Notes: generated by a model from the sequence alone, not told the origin. Shown: positions 42,834 through 52,348, counted from the first letter of the stretch. The stretch is DNA of 64,000 nt from Sulfitobacter sp. OXR-159 (GCF_034377145.1 NZ_CP139707.1:2492501-2556500), one strand, 5' to 3'. Numbers and translations are program-made.

Positions 42834-44123
42834 GGGCACCTCGATTTTTGAACAATTTTTGGTAGTTTGGCGGCGCGGGCGGCCTGAAGCAGGATCGTGG
42901 CTTTCGTCTGGCAATTGGCAGAGCCTCGCAACCGCTGTATTGCGGCCTTCAAGCCTTGTTTGTCATGCTTTGACGCGTGATCGGTTCTTGGATCGCCCGG
43001 TATTCACGCCGGACACGGGTTGATGCGGCGCAGTTGAACGAGGCGTCGCATGTTATATGCGAGGTTCTTCATCCCGATCCTAGCCTTGGCTCGCACCAGA
43101 CCAATGCTACGCACAAGGGTGCCACCCATGTCGTTGGTCTGTGCGCCGAATACATGTTCCACCCGGACCCGAACGGTGGATTTGGTCCGATTGCTGCCCT
43201 TGGCCTGATCTGTGAGAGGTTTGCCGCGTTTCCCCTTACGGTGGATGTGACTTTTCAGCTTCCGCGCGCGCAATTTCGCCTCCGTCTCCTCGGACCGATA
43301 GGCCGCATCCGCCCACACACCGGAGCCGGTATTGCCTCGCATCAGCAGGTGATCCACCGCTTGACTGTCATGCAGCGCGGCATCGCTGACGTGATAGCGC
43401 CGGACCAGCTTGTGCTTTCGGTCGACGTTCACATGGTTCTTGTAGCCGTAATGGCTCTTGCCGTGCTTTTTCGTCCAGCGCGCGTCCACGTCCTTCTGGC
43501 TGCGCTTGGCGGGCTTGTTTTCCCAATGCTCGGGGTTCTCGCCCTTCTTGATTGACGCGTTCTCGTCGCGCGTGTTGTGATTGCGCGGCACCGCCACAAT
43601 AGAGGCATCAAGAATTTGCCCACCCCGAGCGATATACCCCTGCCGCGCCAAATACCCGTCAAATTGACGAAACAGCTCTTCCACCTTGCCCGCCTGCGCC
43701 AGCGCATCGCGATACAGCCACACCGTCTTTGCATCCGGCACCCGGTCCGCAAGGCTAAGTCCCAGAAACCTCATAAAGGACAGCCGGTCACGGACCTGAT
43801 ATTCGATCTGATCGTCCGACAGGTTGTAGAGTGCGCTCAGCACCAGCGTCTTGAACATCAGCACAGTGTCCATCGGCTTGCGGCCTGCGCGCGACTTGCG
43901 CTCCGCATCAGGCTTGCGCCAAACCTCATCCAAAATAGAACGAAACTCCTCCCACGGCACGACCGCATCGATCTCAACCAATGGGTCCTTCTTCGCGTCA
44001 AGGCTCGCATAGCGGTCGGAAAGATCAAAGAAACCCATCTGCGTCATTGCCGTCTCCCCTGTGCCGGTTCGTCCCATCAAAGATAACGCAGCACCGGGGT
44101 TGGGGCAATTTTTAGAGGTGCCC
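42834..44123. mobile_element. IS5-family insertion sequence
   Basis: This element of about 1,290 bp is bounded by the inverted ends GGGCACCTC (42834-42842) and GAGGTGCCC (44115-44123). The 4-bp direct repeat TAAA flanks it (42830-42833 and 44124-44127), as expected from IS5-type transposition. One intact transposase gene fills it. It sits between the CDF gene and a histidine kinase gene that converges on it. Confidence 0.88.
43004..44047 (-). CDS. IS5-family transposase
   Basis: This 347-residue DDE transposase has an N-terminal IS5 domain (PWEEFRSILDEVWRKP, SDDQIEYQVRDRLSFMRFLG), Asp in QILDASIVAV, Asp in GVWADAAYRSEE and Glu in VRVEHVFGAQ. A His/Lys-rich block (WTKKHGKSHYGYKNH) precedes the second Asp. 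ATG 44047 is chosen for the GGGGAG 8 bases before it; ATG 44077 is also open. The gene is unbroken, so the copy may be active. Confidence 0.92.
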   Translation of the reverse strand: MTQMGFFDLSDRYASLDAKKDPLVEIDAVVPWEEFRSILDEVWRKPDAERKSRAGRKPMDTVLMFKTLVLSALYNLSDDQIEYQVRDRLSFMRFLGLSLADRVPDAKTVWLYRDALAQAGKVEELFRQFDGYLARQGYIARGGQILDASIVAVPRNHNTRDENASIKKGENPEHWENKPAKRSQKDVDARWTKKHGKSHYGYKNHVNVDRKHKLVRRYHVSDAALHDSQAVDHLLMRGNTGSGVWADAAYRSEETEAKLRARKLKSHIHRKGKRGKPLTDQAKGSNRTKSTVRVRVEHVFGAQTNDMGGTLVRSIGLVRAKARIGMKNLAYNMRRLVQLRRINPCPA

Positions 44124-44149
44124 TAAAGACGGGCCGGGCCGCCGCGAAC

Positions 44150-45625
44150 CTAGGCCGCGGCCCGATCCCCGGAGGGTTTCTGGGGCTCTTCATCGCCGAT
44201 CGGCCCGTCCCCGTTGACCATATCTTTGACATGTATCCCATGCGCCAGCTCGCGCCCGGACCCATTGCCCAACGGCATATCGATATAGAACGTCGTGCCG
44301 GGGCCCGCGTTTTTGAAGTAGTCGATCTGACCGCCCAAGGCTTCGATGATCCGCTTGGAGATGTTCATGCCCAGACCGGTGCCACCCACGGCGCGCTGGT
44401 CAGACGAGTCGATCTGGGAGAATTCGTCAAAGACCTTCTCCCGCTTGGATTCCGCAAGGCCGATCCCCTCATCAATCACGCTGATCCGCACCTTATCCTC
44501 GTGCTTGACGGAGGTGACCTTCACCGTCGACCCCGCGGGCGAGAATTTGGCCGCATTGGACAGAAGGTTGGACATCACCTGCTGCAGGCGTTTTTCATCG
44601 GTGGCAATTCCCGCCGCATCCGAAGGCTTGGCATAGCGCAGCGTCACGCCCAAGTTGCCTGCAAAGGCCTGATTAAGCTCAATCGCGTCTTCGATAATCG
44701 TTTGCACTTCAAGCGGTTCGATATCAAAGCTCACCTTGCCCGCCTCGAACTTTTGCAGGTCGAGAATCTCGTTAATGATCGACGTGAGCCGCGCCGAATT
44801 GCGCTGCGCGATCTTCAAGACCTTCTCCATCTGCGGGGTCATTTCACCCAGAACCCCGGCGCAGGCCATATCGAGCGACCCTTTGATCGATGTCATCGGC
44901 GTGCGCAGCTCGTGGCTAATGGTCGAAACGAATTCGGTTTTTACCTTAAACGCGATCTTGGTCTTCTCATGCTCTGCTTTCAACTCTTCCAACTGGCGCA
45001 GGTTGGTGCGGTACATTTTCATGAAGATACGCGAGCAATCGACGATGAAATAAAGCACGAAGACCACGGTGAACAACTGGGTCCAGAGCTCGGACTCTAT
45101 GCTCGCTCCGGTGCGGACGATGTCCCAGATTGGAATGAACAGGAATGTCGCCCCATAGATCGCAAGCCGCAGCATCAACACTGGCAGGATATGATGGTTG
45201 TTCATCGACGCAAAAAGCGCTGCCGCGAATAGGAAGAACAGCGGCAGGAAATGGGTCGTCGCCCCCTGCTGAAGCGCAATCCCAAGCGCGAAATAGCTGA
45301 TCACCCCGGCGCTTAGCACCGTCCCGAGGTAGATGCGGTTCATGAACAACCGCGCCAAACGGGGGCTGCGCCCGCGCCACCGGGTGATGCGCAAGAAGAG
45401 AAGGTAGTCAAAGGTCTCGGAAATCGCGATAAAGATCAACGTCGTGATCGACAGCCAAAGTTCGTAGTAGAAAGCGGACAGGCAAATGGCCGCCGCAAAA
45501 ATCATTTGCCGCTGCCAGAACAGGTTAACGCCGACTTGGGAATAATCCCGCATCTGCTGCACCTTAGTCGCGTCAGCGAGATGCGGCGTATGAATCGGCC
45601 CGTATGTTACTTTTTCCTGCGACAT
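44150..45625 (-). CDS. Membrane sensor histidine kinase
   Basis: This 491-residue kinase has about six membrane helices (residues 40-200), a short linker coiled coil (LRQLEELKAEHEKTKIAFKV), the dimerisation domain with His238 (STISHELRTPMTSIKGSL), and the ATPase domain (LLSNAAKFSP N box, DEGIGL G1, GGTGLGMNISKRI G2). It has no PAS or receiver domain. No response regulator gene adjoins. It is divergent from the LuxI-type synthase gene by 210 bases, so it may act in the same signalling circuit. Confidence 0.93.
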   Translation of the reverse strand: MSQEKVTYGPIHTPHLADATKVQQMRDYSQVGVNLFWQRQMIFAAAICLSAFYYELWLSITTLIFIAISETFDYLLFLRITRWRGRSPRLARLFMNRIYLGTVLSAGVISYFALGIALQQGATTHFLPLFFLFAAALFASMNNHHILPVLMLRLAIYGATFLFIPIWDIVRTGASIESELWTQLFTVVFVLYFIVDCSRIFMKMYRTNLRQLEELKAEHEKTKIAFKVKTEFVSTISHELRTPMTSIKGSLDMACAGVLGEMTPQMEKVLKIAQRNSARLTSIINEILDLQKFEAGKVSFDIEPLEVQTIIEDAIELNQAFAGNLGVTLRYAKPSDAAGIATDEKRLQQVMSNLLSNAAKFSPAGSTVKVTSVKHEDKVRISVIDEGIGLAESKREKVFDEFSQIDSSDQRAVGGTGLGMNISKRIIEALGGQIDYFKNAGPGTTFYIDMPLGNGSGRELAHGIHVKDMVNGDGPIGDEEPQKPSGDRAAA

Positions 45626-45683
45626 CGCTCTCGTTTTCTTCGGTCGGCTGCTCGAATGTCAGCATTCTGCCGACAAACGCCCT

Positions 45684-45718
45684 TAACATGTTGCATTTCG
45701 GCATCTTCGCACATGTTA
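45684..45718. promoter_or_regulatory. Inverted repeat in the kinase/luxI intergenic region
   Basis: TAACATGT (45684-45691) and ACATGTTA (45711-45718) are perfect reverse complements with a 19-base spacer. They lie between the divergent kinase and AHL-synthase genes. The site could bind a regulator; it does not match the 20-bp lux box as I know it. Confidence 0.45.
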
Positions 45719-45835
45719 GACGCGATCTTCCCCACTTCTACACCCGGAAATGGGACATAAGTATGGCCATTTCATGCAACTAGAGGTTAGCCTCTTGATA
45801 AGAGTTATTTTTACAGCGAATTTTCGAGGTCAAAC

Positions 45836-46642
45836 ATGAGTCTGCAAGGACGGAGCTTCAGTGGGAAATCTTGGCAGGATGTTCTTCCCGAACTGACGCC
45901 ACAAGACGCTAAAGCGTTGGAAATTAAAAATAATCGCTTCCCCCGTAAACTCCTTGGCCCCAAAGCGGCTGAACCTGATCCCTACAGCCCAGAGGCCCTC
46001 GCCCGGGCCAATCCGTACATGCGCGCCACAACTTTGTCGTTTTTAAACATGCATCAGCACGGTGAATTATTCGTCAATTTCCTCCGGGCCCGACGCCGAA
46101 TCTTTATCGATGACAAGCAATGGGATCTCCCTCAGGTTGATGGGATGGAGTTTGACCAATACGACACGCCCCGCGCGCGCTGGATCGTTCTGCACGAGTA
46201 TGGAGAGGTCATGGGCGGTGTGCGTTTGATGCCCACCACCTCGACCTGCGCGCAGTACAGCTACATGCTGCGCGATGCGCAGCTCGGGATGCTGCCGGAC
46301 ATTCCGCAGGACGTGCTGTTTTTCAAAGCGCCCGTCCGCGATGACATCTGGGAAGCCACCCGCCTTTTCCTGACCAGCGCGGTCCCCGCGCAGCGCCGCA
46401 TTGTCGTGCAACGTATGCTCATGAACCAAATGGCCGGTGCCGCCTATGCCATGGGCGCAAGCCACGTTTTGGGCATCGTGCCTGCCACCTTTAGCCGGTG
46501 GATGACCCGGCTTGGCCTGATGAGCGCCGTGCCTGTAGGCCCTGTGCAAAACATCGACGGTGACCGTACGCAGGCGGCCTTGATGAACGTCAGCTACATC
46601 GGCGAGATGACCCCGACCGAAAGCACCCACACGCTGCATTGA
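45836..46642 (+). CDS. Acyl-homoserine-lactone synthase (LuxI family)
   Basis: This 268-residue protein has a full set of LuxI residues: RARRRIFIDDKQW (Arg, Phe, Trp at about 87, 90, 96), DGMEFDQYD (acidic residues at 105-110), GGVRLMPT (Arg130) and WEATRLF (Glu173, Arg176). It should make an N-acyl-homoserine lactone from SAM and an acyl carrier. The first 60 or so residues are extra compared with the usual 190-220-residue enzymes. No luxR gene is next to it; a histidine kinase is divergent and capsule export genes follow. Confidence 0.88.
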   Translation: MSLQGRSFSGKSWQDVLPELTPQDAKALEIKNNRFPRKLLGPKAAEPDPYSPEALARANPYMRATTLSFLNMHQHGELFVNFLRARRRIFIDDKQWDLPQVDGMEFDQYDTPRARWIVLHEYGEVMGGVRLMPTTSTCAQYSYMLRDAQLGMLPDIPQDVLFFKAPVRDDIWEATRLFLTSAVPAQRRIVVQRMLMNQMAGAAYAMGASHVLGIVPATFSRWMTRLGLMSAVPVGPVQNIDGDRTQAALMNVSYIGEMTPTESTHTLH

Positions 46643-46886
46643 CCAGCGCACCGAGTGCTGCGCCGATGAGCAAGCCGACATCGCCCCGGCGGCTTGCCCA
46701 GCGACCGCGCTACAGGCGGCGGTTTGAGCCGCCGCAGCGCTGCTCGTGCCCTGCCCGCACGGCGACTTGCGGCGGCCACCGCCAGCATTTCGACATATTG
46801 TGGTCAAATTCGGTGAATAAACGGTTAAGGTACCTCTGATACAAGAGGCGCCGAGAGGCCGCGCTCAGCACCAACCGGAGCAGGGA

Positions 46887-47546
46887 ATGCTGGAATTTGA
46901 AAATGTGTCCAAGTCCTTTTGGACGGGATCGCAGCACAAGGTCATCCTTGACCGGGTGTCTTTTCGCGTGGAACTTGGCAAGTCCTTGGGCATTCTGGCC
47001 CCCAACGGCACCGGCAAAACCACCCTGATCAACATGATGGCCGGGCTTGAGAAACCGGATGATGGTGAGATCAGGCGCAGCTGTAACATCTCGTTTCCAT
47101 TGGGTTTTATGGGTGGCGTCGTCAACAAAGTCTCAGCCATGGAAAACGCCCGCTATATCGCGCGGCTCTATGGGCTTGACCCGGATTACGTCGAAAGTTT
47201 TTGCCGCTGGCTGTGCGGCTTGGGCGAATATTTCGACCAACCGCTTGGCACCTATTCCGCGGGGATGCGGGCGCGGTTCTCTTTCGCGCTGATGCTGGCG
47301 CTGGATTTTGACATCTATCTGATTGACGAAGGCATGCCCGGCACGACAGACGTAGAGTTCAACCGCAAGGCGGGCGACATTCTGAAAGAACGGCTGCAAA
47401 CCACGACGATCATCATCGTTTCGCATCAGGCCCATACGCTTGAAAAGTTCGCCCGCTCCGCCGCTGTCCTTTTGGATGGTAAATTACATATGTTCGACAC
47501 CTTGGAAGAAGCGAAACAGCTCTATGACTACGAAACCCAAGGCTAG
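46887..47546 (+). CDS. kpsT: Capsule polysaccharide ABC exporter ATPase (KpsT-like)
   Basis: This 219-residue ATPase has Walker A APNGTGKTT, the signature YSAGMRARFSFALML and Walker B FDIYLIDEGMPG, with the D-loop TTD. The short C-terminus and the IDEGMPGTTD form match KpsT/CtrD capsule exporters, which work with the membrane partner KpsM. No kpsM is in this window. Its 3' end overlaps the next gene by 23 bases. Confidence 0.9.
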   Translation: MLEFENVSKSFWTGSQHKVILDRVSFRVELGKSLGILAPNGTGKTTLINMMAGLEKPDDGEIRRSCNISFPLGFMGGVVNKVSAMENARYIARLYGLDPDYVESFCRWLCGLGEYFDQPLGTYSAGMRARFSFALMLALDFDIYLIDEGMPGTTDVEFNRKAGDILKERLQTTTIIIVSHQAHTLEKFARSAAVLLDGKLHMFDTLEEAKQLYDYETQG

Positions 47547-49260
47547 GAAATTCCGCATCCGCAAGGCACCGCCGCCCGCGGCCTCCGGCGCATCGCCGAG
47601 CAGTGCAGCGAAAGCGCAGGCACCGCAGACCGATGCCGAAAAGGCCGAGAGAACGGCCAAGCTGCGCGCCGTGGCCGATGCAACGCAGGTAGAACCGTCG
47701 TACAGCAAGGAAGCCTTGGAACATGCCGCGCGCAGCGGCAAAACCTCGGATCCTGAAAGCCCCCGCAGCGGAGAGGTGTCGTCGGCCAAGGAAGTGTCGG
47801 CCGAGCAGGATATCGACGCGATCCGCCGCGAAGGGCTGACGGGCCGCCAATTGCGCATGGCGCGCCGCGTGGCGCAGAAACACGGGCTGGCACCGACCTC
47901 AGATTTCGACGCGGTGCGCCTTTTGCGCGCCAAGGGGATCGACCCGTTTCAGCGGTCCAACATGCTGGAACTCGTGGTGCCGCAATCGGGCGATCAGGGC
48001 GGCAACGCTCTGCCCGCCACCCGTGGGCAGCCCGGCGACGCAAAGGTGCAGCTGCCGCAGACCACCCCGCGCGGCCCCCGCGGCCTGCCCTCGACCGATG
48101 TGAGCCCCGCAGAACGCCGCCAGCGCGAGATTTCGGATATTCAGCGCGACATCACCCGCCGCCGTCGCCGTAAAGCGGCTATGCTGATGGTGCGGCTCGC
48201 TTTCTTTGTCATGCTGCCGACCTTCGCGGCGGGCTATTATTTCTACAAAATCGCCACGCCGATGTATGCCACTGAAAGCCAGTTTCTGATCATCCAGAAC
48301 GAAGGCGGCGGCGGCACCAGCCCCTTTGGCGGGTTACTGCCCACGCAATTCGCCAATAGCGCAGACAGCATCGCCACGCAGGCCTATCTGCAATCGAAAG
48401 ACGCAATGCTCCGCCTTGATGAGGACGCAGGCTTTCGCACGCATTTCGCAGACCCGCAGATCGACGCGATCCAACGGCTTTCGGAAAACCCCACCAATGA
48501 GGAATCCTACAAGACCTACAAAAAGAACGTCAAAATCGGCTATGATCCGACCGAAGGCGTGATCCGGATGGAGGTCATCGCCGCCGATCCAGAGGTGTCG
48601 GAAGAATTCTCGAAACGCCTGCTCACCTATGCCGAAGAGCGGGTCAACGACCTGAGCAAGCAAAAGCGCGAAGACGGCATGCGTGACGCGCTCGAAGGCT
48701 ATGAGACCGCGCAGACAAACCGCCGCGCGGCACAAGAAGCGCTGATCAAACTGCAGGTCGACAACAACGTCGATCCCGAAGCGATGATCGCCTCGATCCG
48801 GACCCAGATCACCAATTACGAAACCCTGTTGATTGAAAAAGAACTCGAACTCGCCGCTCTGCTCGACAACCAACGCCCGAACCAAGCCAAGGTCGACGGC
48901 GCGCGCGGCGATGTGCGGCGGCTTCGCGAACAGCTGACCAAACTGCGCGAACGCATGACCGCCGCCAACGAAGGCGAAAACTCGCTGGCGCAACAGGCGG
49001 TCGCGGCGCAGCTTGCGCAGGCCGATCTGGCCGCCGCCGACATGGTGCTGCAAAGCGCGCAAACCGCAATGGAGCAAGCCCGAACCGAGGCCGGGCGGCA
49101 GGTACGCTACCTCACCGTGGCCGTAAACCCCGTGGCCCCGGACGAGGCGACCTACCCCCGCAAGTTCGAAAACACGATATTGGCTTTCCTTATCTTTGCA
49201 GGCATCTACCTGATGTTGTCCCTGACAGCGTCCATTCTAAGAGAACAGGTAACTTCATGA
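47524..49260 (+). CDS. kpsE: KpsE-like capsule export inner-membrane protein
   Basis: This 578-residue PCP-type (polysaccharide co-polymerase) protein has an unusually long disordered N-terminus rich in Ala, Pro, Ser and charge (1 to about 215), one membrane helix (MLMVRLAFFVMLPTFAAGYYF), a periplasmic domain starting YATESQFLIIQNE, coiled coils (about 380-510) and a C-terminal helix (ILAFLIFAGIYLMLSL). It bridges KpsMT to the outer-membrane channel. Its stop overlaps kdsA as ATGA. The long N-terminal tail is the unusual part. Confidence 0.85.
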   Translation: MTTKPKARKFRIRKAPPPAASGASPSSAAKAQAPQTDAEKAERTAKLRAVADATQVEPSYSKEALEHAARSGKTSDPESPRSGEVSSAKEVSAEQDIDAIRREGLTGRQLRMARRVAQKHGLAPTSDFDAVRLLRAKGIDPFQRSNMLELVVPQSGDQGGNALPATRGQPGDAKVQLPQTTPRGPRGLPSTDVSPAERRQREISDIQRDITRRRRRKAAMLMVRLAFFVMLPTFAAGYYFYKIATPMYATESQFLIIQNEGGGGTSPFGGLLPTQFANSADSIATQAYLQSKDAMLRLDEDAGFRTHFADPQIDAIQRLSENPTNEESYKTYKKNVKIGYDPTEGVIRMEVIAADPEVSEEFSKRLLTYAEERVNDLSKQKREDGMRDALEGYETAQTNRRAAQEALIKLQVDNNVDPEAMIASIRTQITNYETLLIEKELELAALLDNQRPNQAKVDGARGDVRRLREQLTKLRERMTAANEGENSLAQQAVAAQLAQADLAAADMVLQSAQTAMEQARTEAGRQVRYLTVAVNPVAPDEATYPRKFENTILAFLIFAGIYLMLSLTASILREQVTS

Positions 49261-50090
49261 CCCAGCTGCGCATTGGCAACCTGACCGTCGGCAACGACCG
49301 TCCCCTCACCGTGATCGCTGGCCCCTGCCAGTTGGAGAGCGAAGACCACGCGCAGATGATCGCAGGCATCCTGAAAGAAGCCTGTGACGCGGCTGGCGCG
49401 CAGTTCATCTTCAAGGCCAGCTATGACAAGGCCAACCGCACCTCCCTCTCGGGCAAGCGCGGTTTGGGCATTGAAAAGGGTCTGCAAGTCCTGCAATCCG
49501 TGGCCCGCGCCAATGATGTGCCTGTGCTGACGGATGTGCATAACGAAGCGCAATGCGCCCAGGCTGGTGAAGTGGTCGACGTGCTGCAGATCCCTGCGTT
49601 TCTCTGCCGCCAGACCGATATCCTGCTGGCCGCTGGCGAGACGGGCAAGGCCGTGAACGTCAAGAAGGGCCAGTTCCTCGCCCCTTGGGAGATGCAGAAC
49701 ATCGTCGACAAGATCGAAAGCACCGGCAATAAGAACATCCTCTTGACCGAGCGCGGCACGACCTTTGGATACAACACGTTGGTTGCCGACATGCGCAGCC
49801 TGCCGCAGATGGCCCAAACCGGCTATCCGGTGGTGATGGACGCGACACATTCCGTCGCGCAGCCGGGTGGCAAGGGCGGCTCTTCGGGCGGGCAGCGTGA
49901 GTTTGCCCCGGTCATGGCCCGGGCAGCTGCCGCCATCGGCGTTGCGGCGATCTTCATGGAAACCCACGAAGACCCCGACCGCGCCCCCAGTGACGGGCCC
50001 AATATGATCTACCTCGACCAGATGCCGGGGCTGATCAATCTGCTGATGCAATTCGATGCGCTGGCAAAAAGCCATCCGCTGACTTTCTAA
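49257..50090 (+). CDS. kdsA: 3-deoxy-8-phosphooctulonate synthase
   Basis: This 277-residue enzyme condenses phosphoenolpyruvate with arabinose-5-phosphate to make KDO-8-phosphate. Markers are IAGPCQLESEDHA, FKASYDKANRTS, VLTDVHNEAQC and MDATHSVAQPG. Its start overlaps kpsE (ATGA), linking KDO supply to capsule export. Confidence 0.96.
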   Translation: MTQLRIGNLTVGNDRPLTVIAGPCQLESEDHAQMIAGILKEACDAAGAQFIFKASYDKANRTSLSGKRGLGIEKGLQVLQSVARANDVPVLTDVHNEAQCAQAGEVVDVLQIPAFLCRQTDILLAAGETGKAVNVKKGQFLAPWEMQNIVDKIESTGNKNILLTERGTTFGYNTLVADMRSLPQMAQTGYPVVMDATHSVAQPGGKGGSSGGQREFAPVMARAAAAIGVAAIFMETHEDPDRAPSDGPNMIYLDQMPGLINLLMQFDALAKSHPLTF

Positions 50091-50117
50091 ATTTATCCCA
50101 AAAAGCGAGTATTTGAC

Positions 50118-51614
50118 GTGAGTAAACCGGCCTCCACCGTGACCCCGAACACTTGGGAATTTCTCCGCGATGCGATGATCACCCCGACAGGCTTTCGCGA
50201 GTATGACGCGCGTTGGAAATATCCTGACGACATCAACCTGCCCGGCATCACCGCGCTTGGCCTTGGCCTTGGCACGCAGATGCACGCGCGCGGGATCGAG
50301 CCTGTCATCGCCGTGGGCAATGACTATCGCGACTATTCGCTGTCGATCAAAAATGCTCTGATGCTTGGGCTGATGCAGGCCGGGATCACGGTCAAGGACA
50401 TCGGCCCCGCCCTTTCCCCCATGGCCTATTTCGCGCAGTTCCACCTTGATGCTCCGGCGGTCGCCATGGTCACCGCCAGCCACAACCCGAACGGCTGGAC
50501 CGGCGTCAAAATGGGCTTCCAGCGCCCCCTGACCCACGGCCCCGATGAGATGGGCGAGCTGCGCGACATCGTCCTGAATGGCCGAGGCGAGAAGCGCCCG
50601 GGCGGCGCCTATGAGTTCGTCGACGGCGTGCGCGAAGCCTACCTCGACGATCTGGTGGGGGATTTCAAGATGACCCGCAAGCTCAAGGTCGTCTGCGCCA
50701 CTGGCAACGGCACCGCCTCGGCCTTCGCGCCTGAGCTGTTCCGCCGTCTGGGGGTCGAAGTTGTCGATAGCCACAACACGCTCGATTACACCTTCCCCCA
50801 CTACAACCCGAACCCCGAAGCCATGGAAATGCTGCATGACATGGCCGACAGTGTCCGCGCTTCCGGTGCTGATTTCGCGCTTGGTTTCGACGGTGACGGC
50901 GACCGCTGCGGTGTGGTGGACGATGAAGGCGAAGAGATCTTTGCCGACAAAATGGGCGTCATCATGGCCCGCGATCTGGTGAAACTTCACCCCAACAGCA
51001 CCTTCGTCGCGGATGTGAAATCCACCGGGCTCTTTGCCTCTGACCCTGAGTTGCAGAAACACGGGGCCAAGGCCGACTACTGGAAAACCGGCCACAGCCA
51101 CATGAAGCGCCGCGTCAAAGAACTGGGCGCGCTGGCGGGCTTTGAGAAATCCGGCCACTATTTCTTGGCCGAGCCGATCGGCCGTGGCTATGACTGCGGC
51201 ATGCGCGTGGCCGTGGAAATCTGCAAGCTGATGGACCGCAACCCGGACATGTCCATGTCCGACCTGCGCCGCGCCCTGCCCCAAACTTGGGCCACGCCAA
51301 CCATGTCGCCCTACGCCGCGGACACCGAGAAATACGACATCCTCGAGCGTCTGGTTGAAAAGCTGGTCGCCAAAGCAGAGGCCGGAGACAAGATTGGCGG
51401 GCGCGCTATTGCCGAGGTGATCACCGTGAACGGCGCGCGCGTCATGCTCGACAACGGCGGCTGGGGCCTCGTGCGGGCGTCGTCCAACACGCCGAACCTT
51501 GTCGTGGTTTGCGAAAGCCCCGAATCCGAAGCCGAAATGCGCGCCATCTTTGCCGATATCGACGCAGTGATCCGAACCGAGCCGGGCGTCGGCGACTACG
51601 ATCAATCGATCTGA
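50118..51614 (+). CDS. manB: Phosphomannomutase/phosphoglucomutase
   Basis: This 498-residue alpha-D-phosphohexomutase has catalytic Ser in VTASHNPNGWTG, metal loop GFDGDGDRCG and a sugar-phosphate-binding end (RASSNTPNLVV). It converts sugar-6- to sugar-1-phosphates for nucleotide sugars. GTG 50118 is the start. It follows kdsA by 27 bases in the capsule cluster; AlgC-type dual specificity is possible. Confidence 0.92.
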   Translation: MSKPASTVTPNTWEFLRDAMITPTGFREYDARWKYPDDINLPGITALGLGLGTQMHARGIEPVIAVGNDYRDYSLSIKNALMLGLMQAGITVKDIGPALSPMAYFAQFHLDAPAVAMVTASHNPNGWTGVKMGFQRPLTHGPDEMGELRDIVLNGRGEKRPGGAYEFVDGVREAYLDDLVGDFKMTRKLKVVCATGNGTASAFAPELFRRLGVEVVDSHNTLDYTFPHYNPNPEAMEMLHDMADSVRASGADFALGFDGDGDRCGVVDDEGEEIFADKMGVIMARDLVKLHPNSTFVADVKSTGLFASDPELQKHGAKADYWKTGHSHMKRRVKELGALAGFEKSGHYFLAEPIGRGYDCGMRVAVEICKLMDRNPDMSMSDLRRALPQTWATPTMSPYAADTEKYDILERLVEKLVAKAEAGDKIGGRAIAEVITVNGARVMLDNGGWGLVRASSNTPNLVVVCESPESEAEMRAIFADIDAVIRTEPGVGDYDQSI

Positions 51615-51640
51615 TCCGGCCCTTCGGCGACTTGAATAAG

Positions 51641-51674
51641 AAAGGCCCGGGGCAATGCCACCGGGCCTTTTTTC
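51641..51674 (+). terminator. Rho-independent terminator of the capsule cluster
   Basis: AAAGGCCCGG-GGCAATGCCA-CCGGGCCTTT is followed by TTTCTTTTG; the stem is 10 bp, and a small inner GGC/GCC pairing is possible. It lies 26 bases past the manB stop and also faces the convergent trpF end. Confidence 0.92.
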
Positions 51675-51691
51675 TTTTGATCTGAAAGGAC

Positions 51692-52339
51692 TTACTTAAG
51701 CGCCGCTTCGCAAAAGGCGCGAATACGCTCCGCATCCTTCACACCCGGCGCACTTTCAACGCTAGAGGACACATCGACCTGCCGCGCCCCGGTAAGGGCA
51801 ATCGCCTCTCCGACGTTGTCTGCATTCAAACCACCGGCGAGCATCCAAGGCTTCGGCCAGCGCCGCCCTGCGATCAGCCGCCAGTCAAATGCCAAACCGT
51901 TCCCACCGGGCAGAACCGCGTCCTTCGGCGGTTTGGCATCGACCAAAAGCTGATCCGCGACCGTCACATAGTCGTTCAGCACCGCCAAATCAGCGCGGTC
52001 CGCCACGCCGACGGCCTTCATCACCGGCAGCCCATACCGGGCCTTGACCTCGGCCACCCGCGCGGGGCTTTCGCTGCCGTGAAGCTGTAGCATGTCGAGA
52101 AACGGCACCGCCGCGAGCAGCGCATCAAGCGCTGCATCATCCGCGTTGACGGTCAGTGCGACTTTGCAAATGCCATCTGGAACCGCTTCCGTCATATGGG
52201 CTGCGGCCTCAAGTGACAGATGGCGGGGGGATTTTTCGAAAAAGACAAAGCCCAGTGTCCGTGCGCCCGCCAAAAGGGCGGCGGGCACATCCGCGGGGTC
52301 GGTCAAACCGCAAATTTTTACGTTAACATTCTCGGGCAT
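51692..52339 (-). CDS. trpF: Phosphoribosylanthranilate isomerase
   Basis: This 215-residue TIM-barrel enzyme of tryptophan synthesis has [24 protein letters not shown] and [13 protein letters not shown]. The catalytic Cys is in KICG and the catalytic Asp is in VDVSSSVE. It is last in the ihfB-lapA-trpF group. The usual partner trpB is outside the window. Confidence 0.95.
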   Translation of the reverse strand: MPENVNVKICGLTDPADVPAALLAGARTLGFVFFEKSPRHLSLEAAAHMTEAVPDGICKVALTVNADDAALDALLAAVPFLDMLQLHGSESPARVAEVKARYGLPVMKAVGVADRADLAVLNDYVTVADQLLVDAKPPKDAVLPGGNGLAFDWRLIAGRRWPKPWMLAGGLNADNVGEAIALTGARQVDVSSSVESAPGVKDAERIRAFCEAALK

Positions 52340-52348
52340 GGGTGGGGT

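Noticed and set aside
49206..51605. A 799-codon open frame on the minus strand opposite kdsA and manB
   Set aside because: It mirrors two well-identified plus-strand genes; the translation is His/Gly/Asp-rich shadow sequence of high-GC codons with no recognisable motif.
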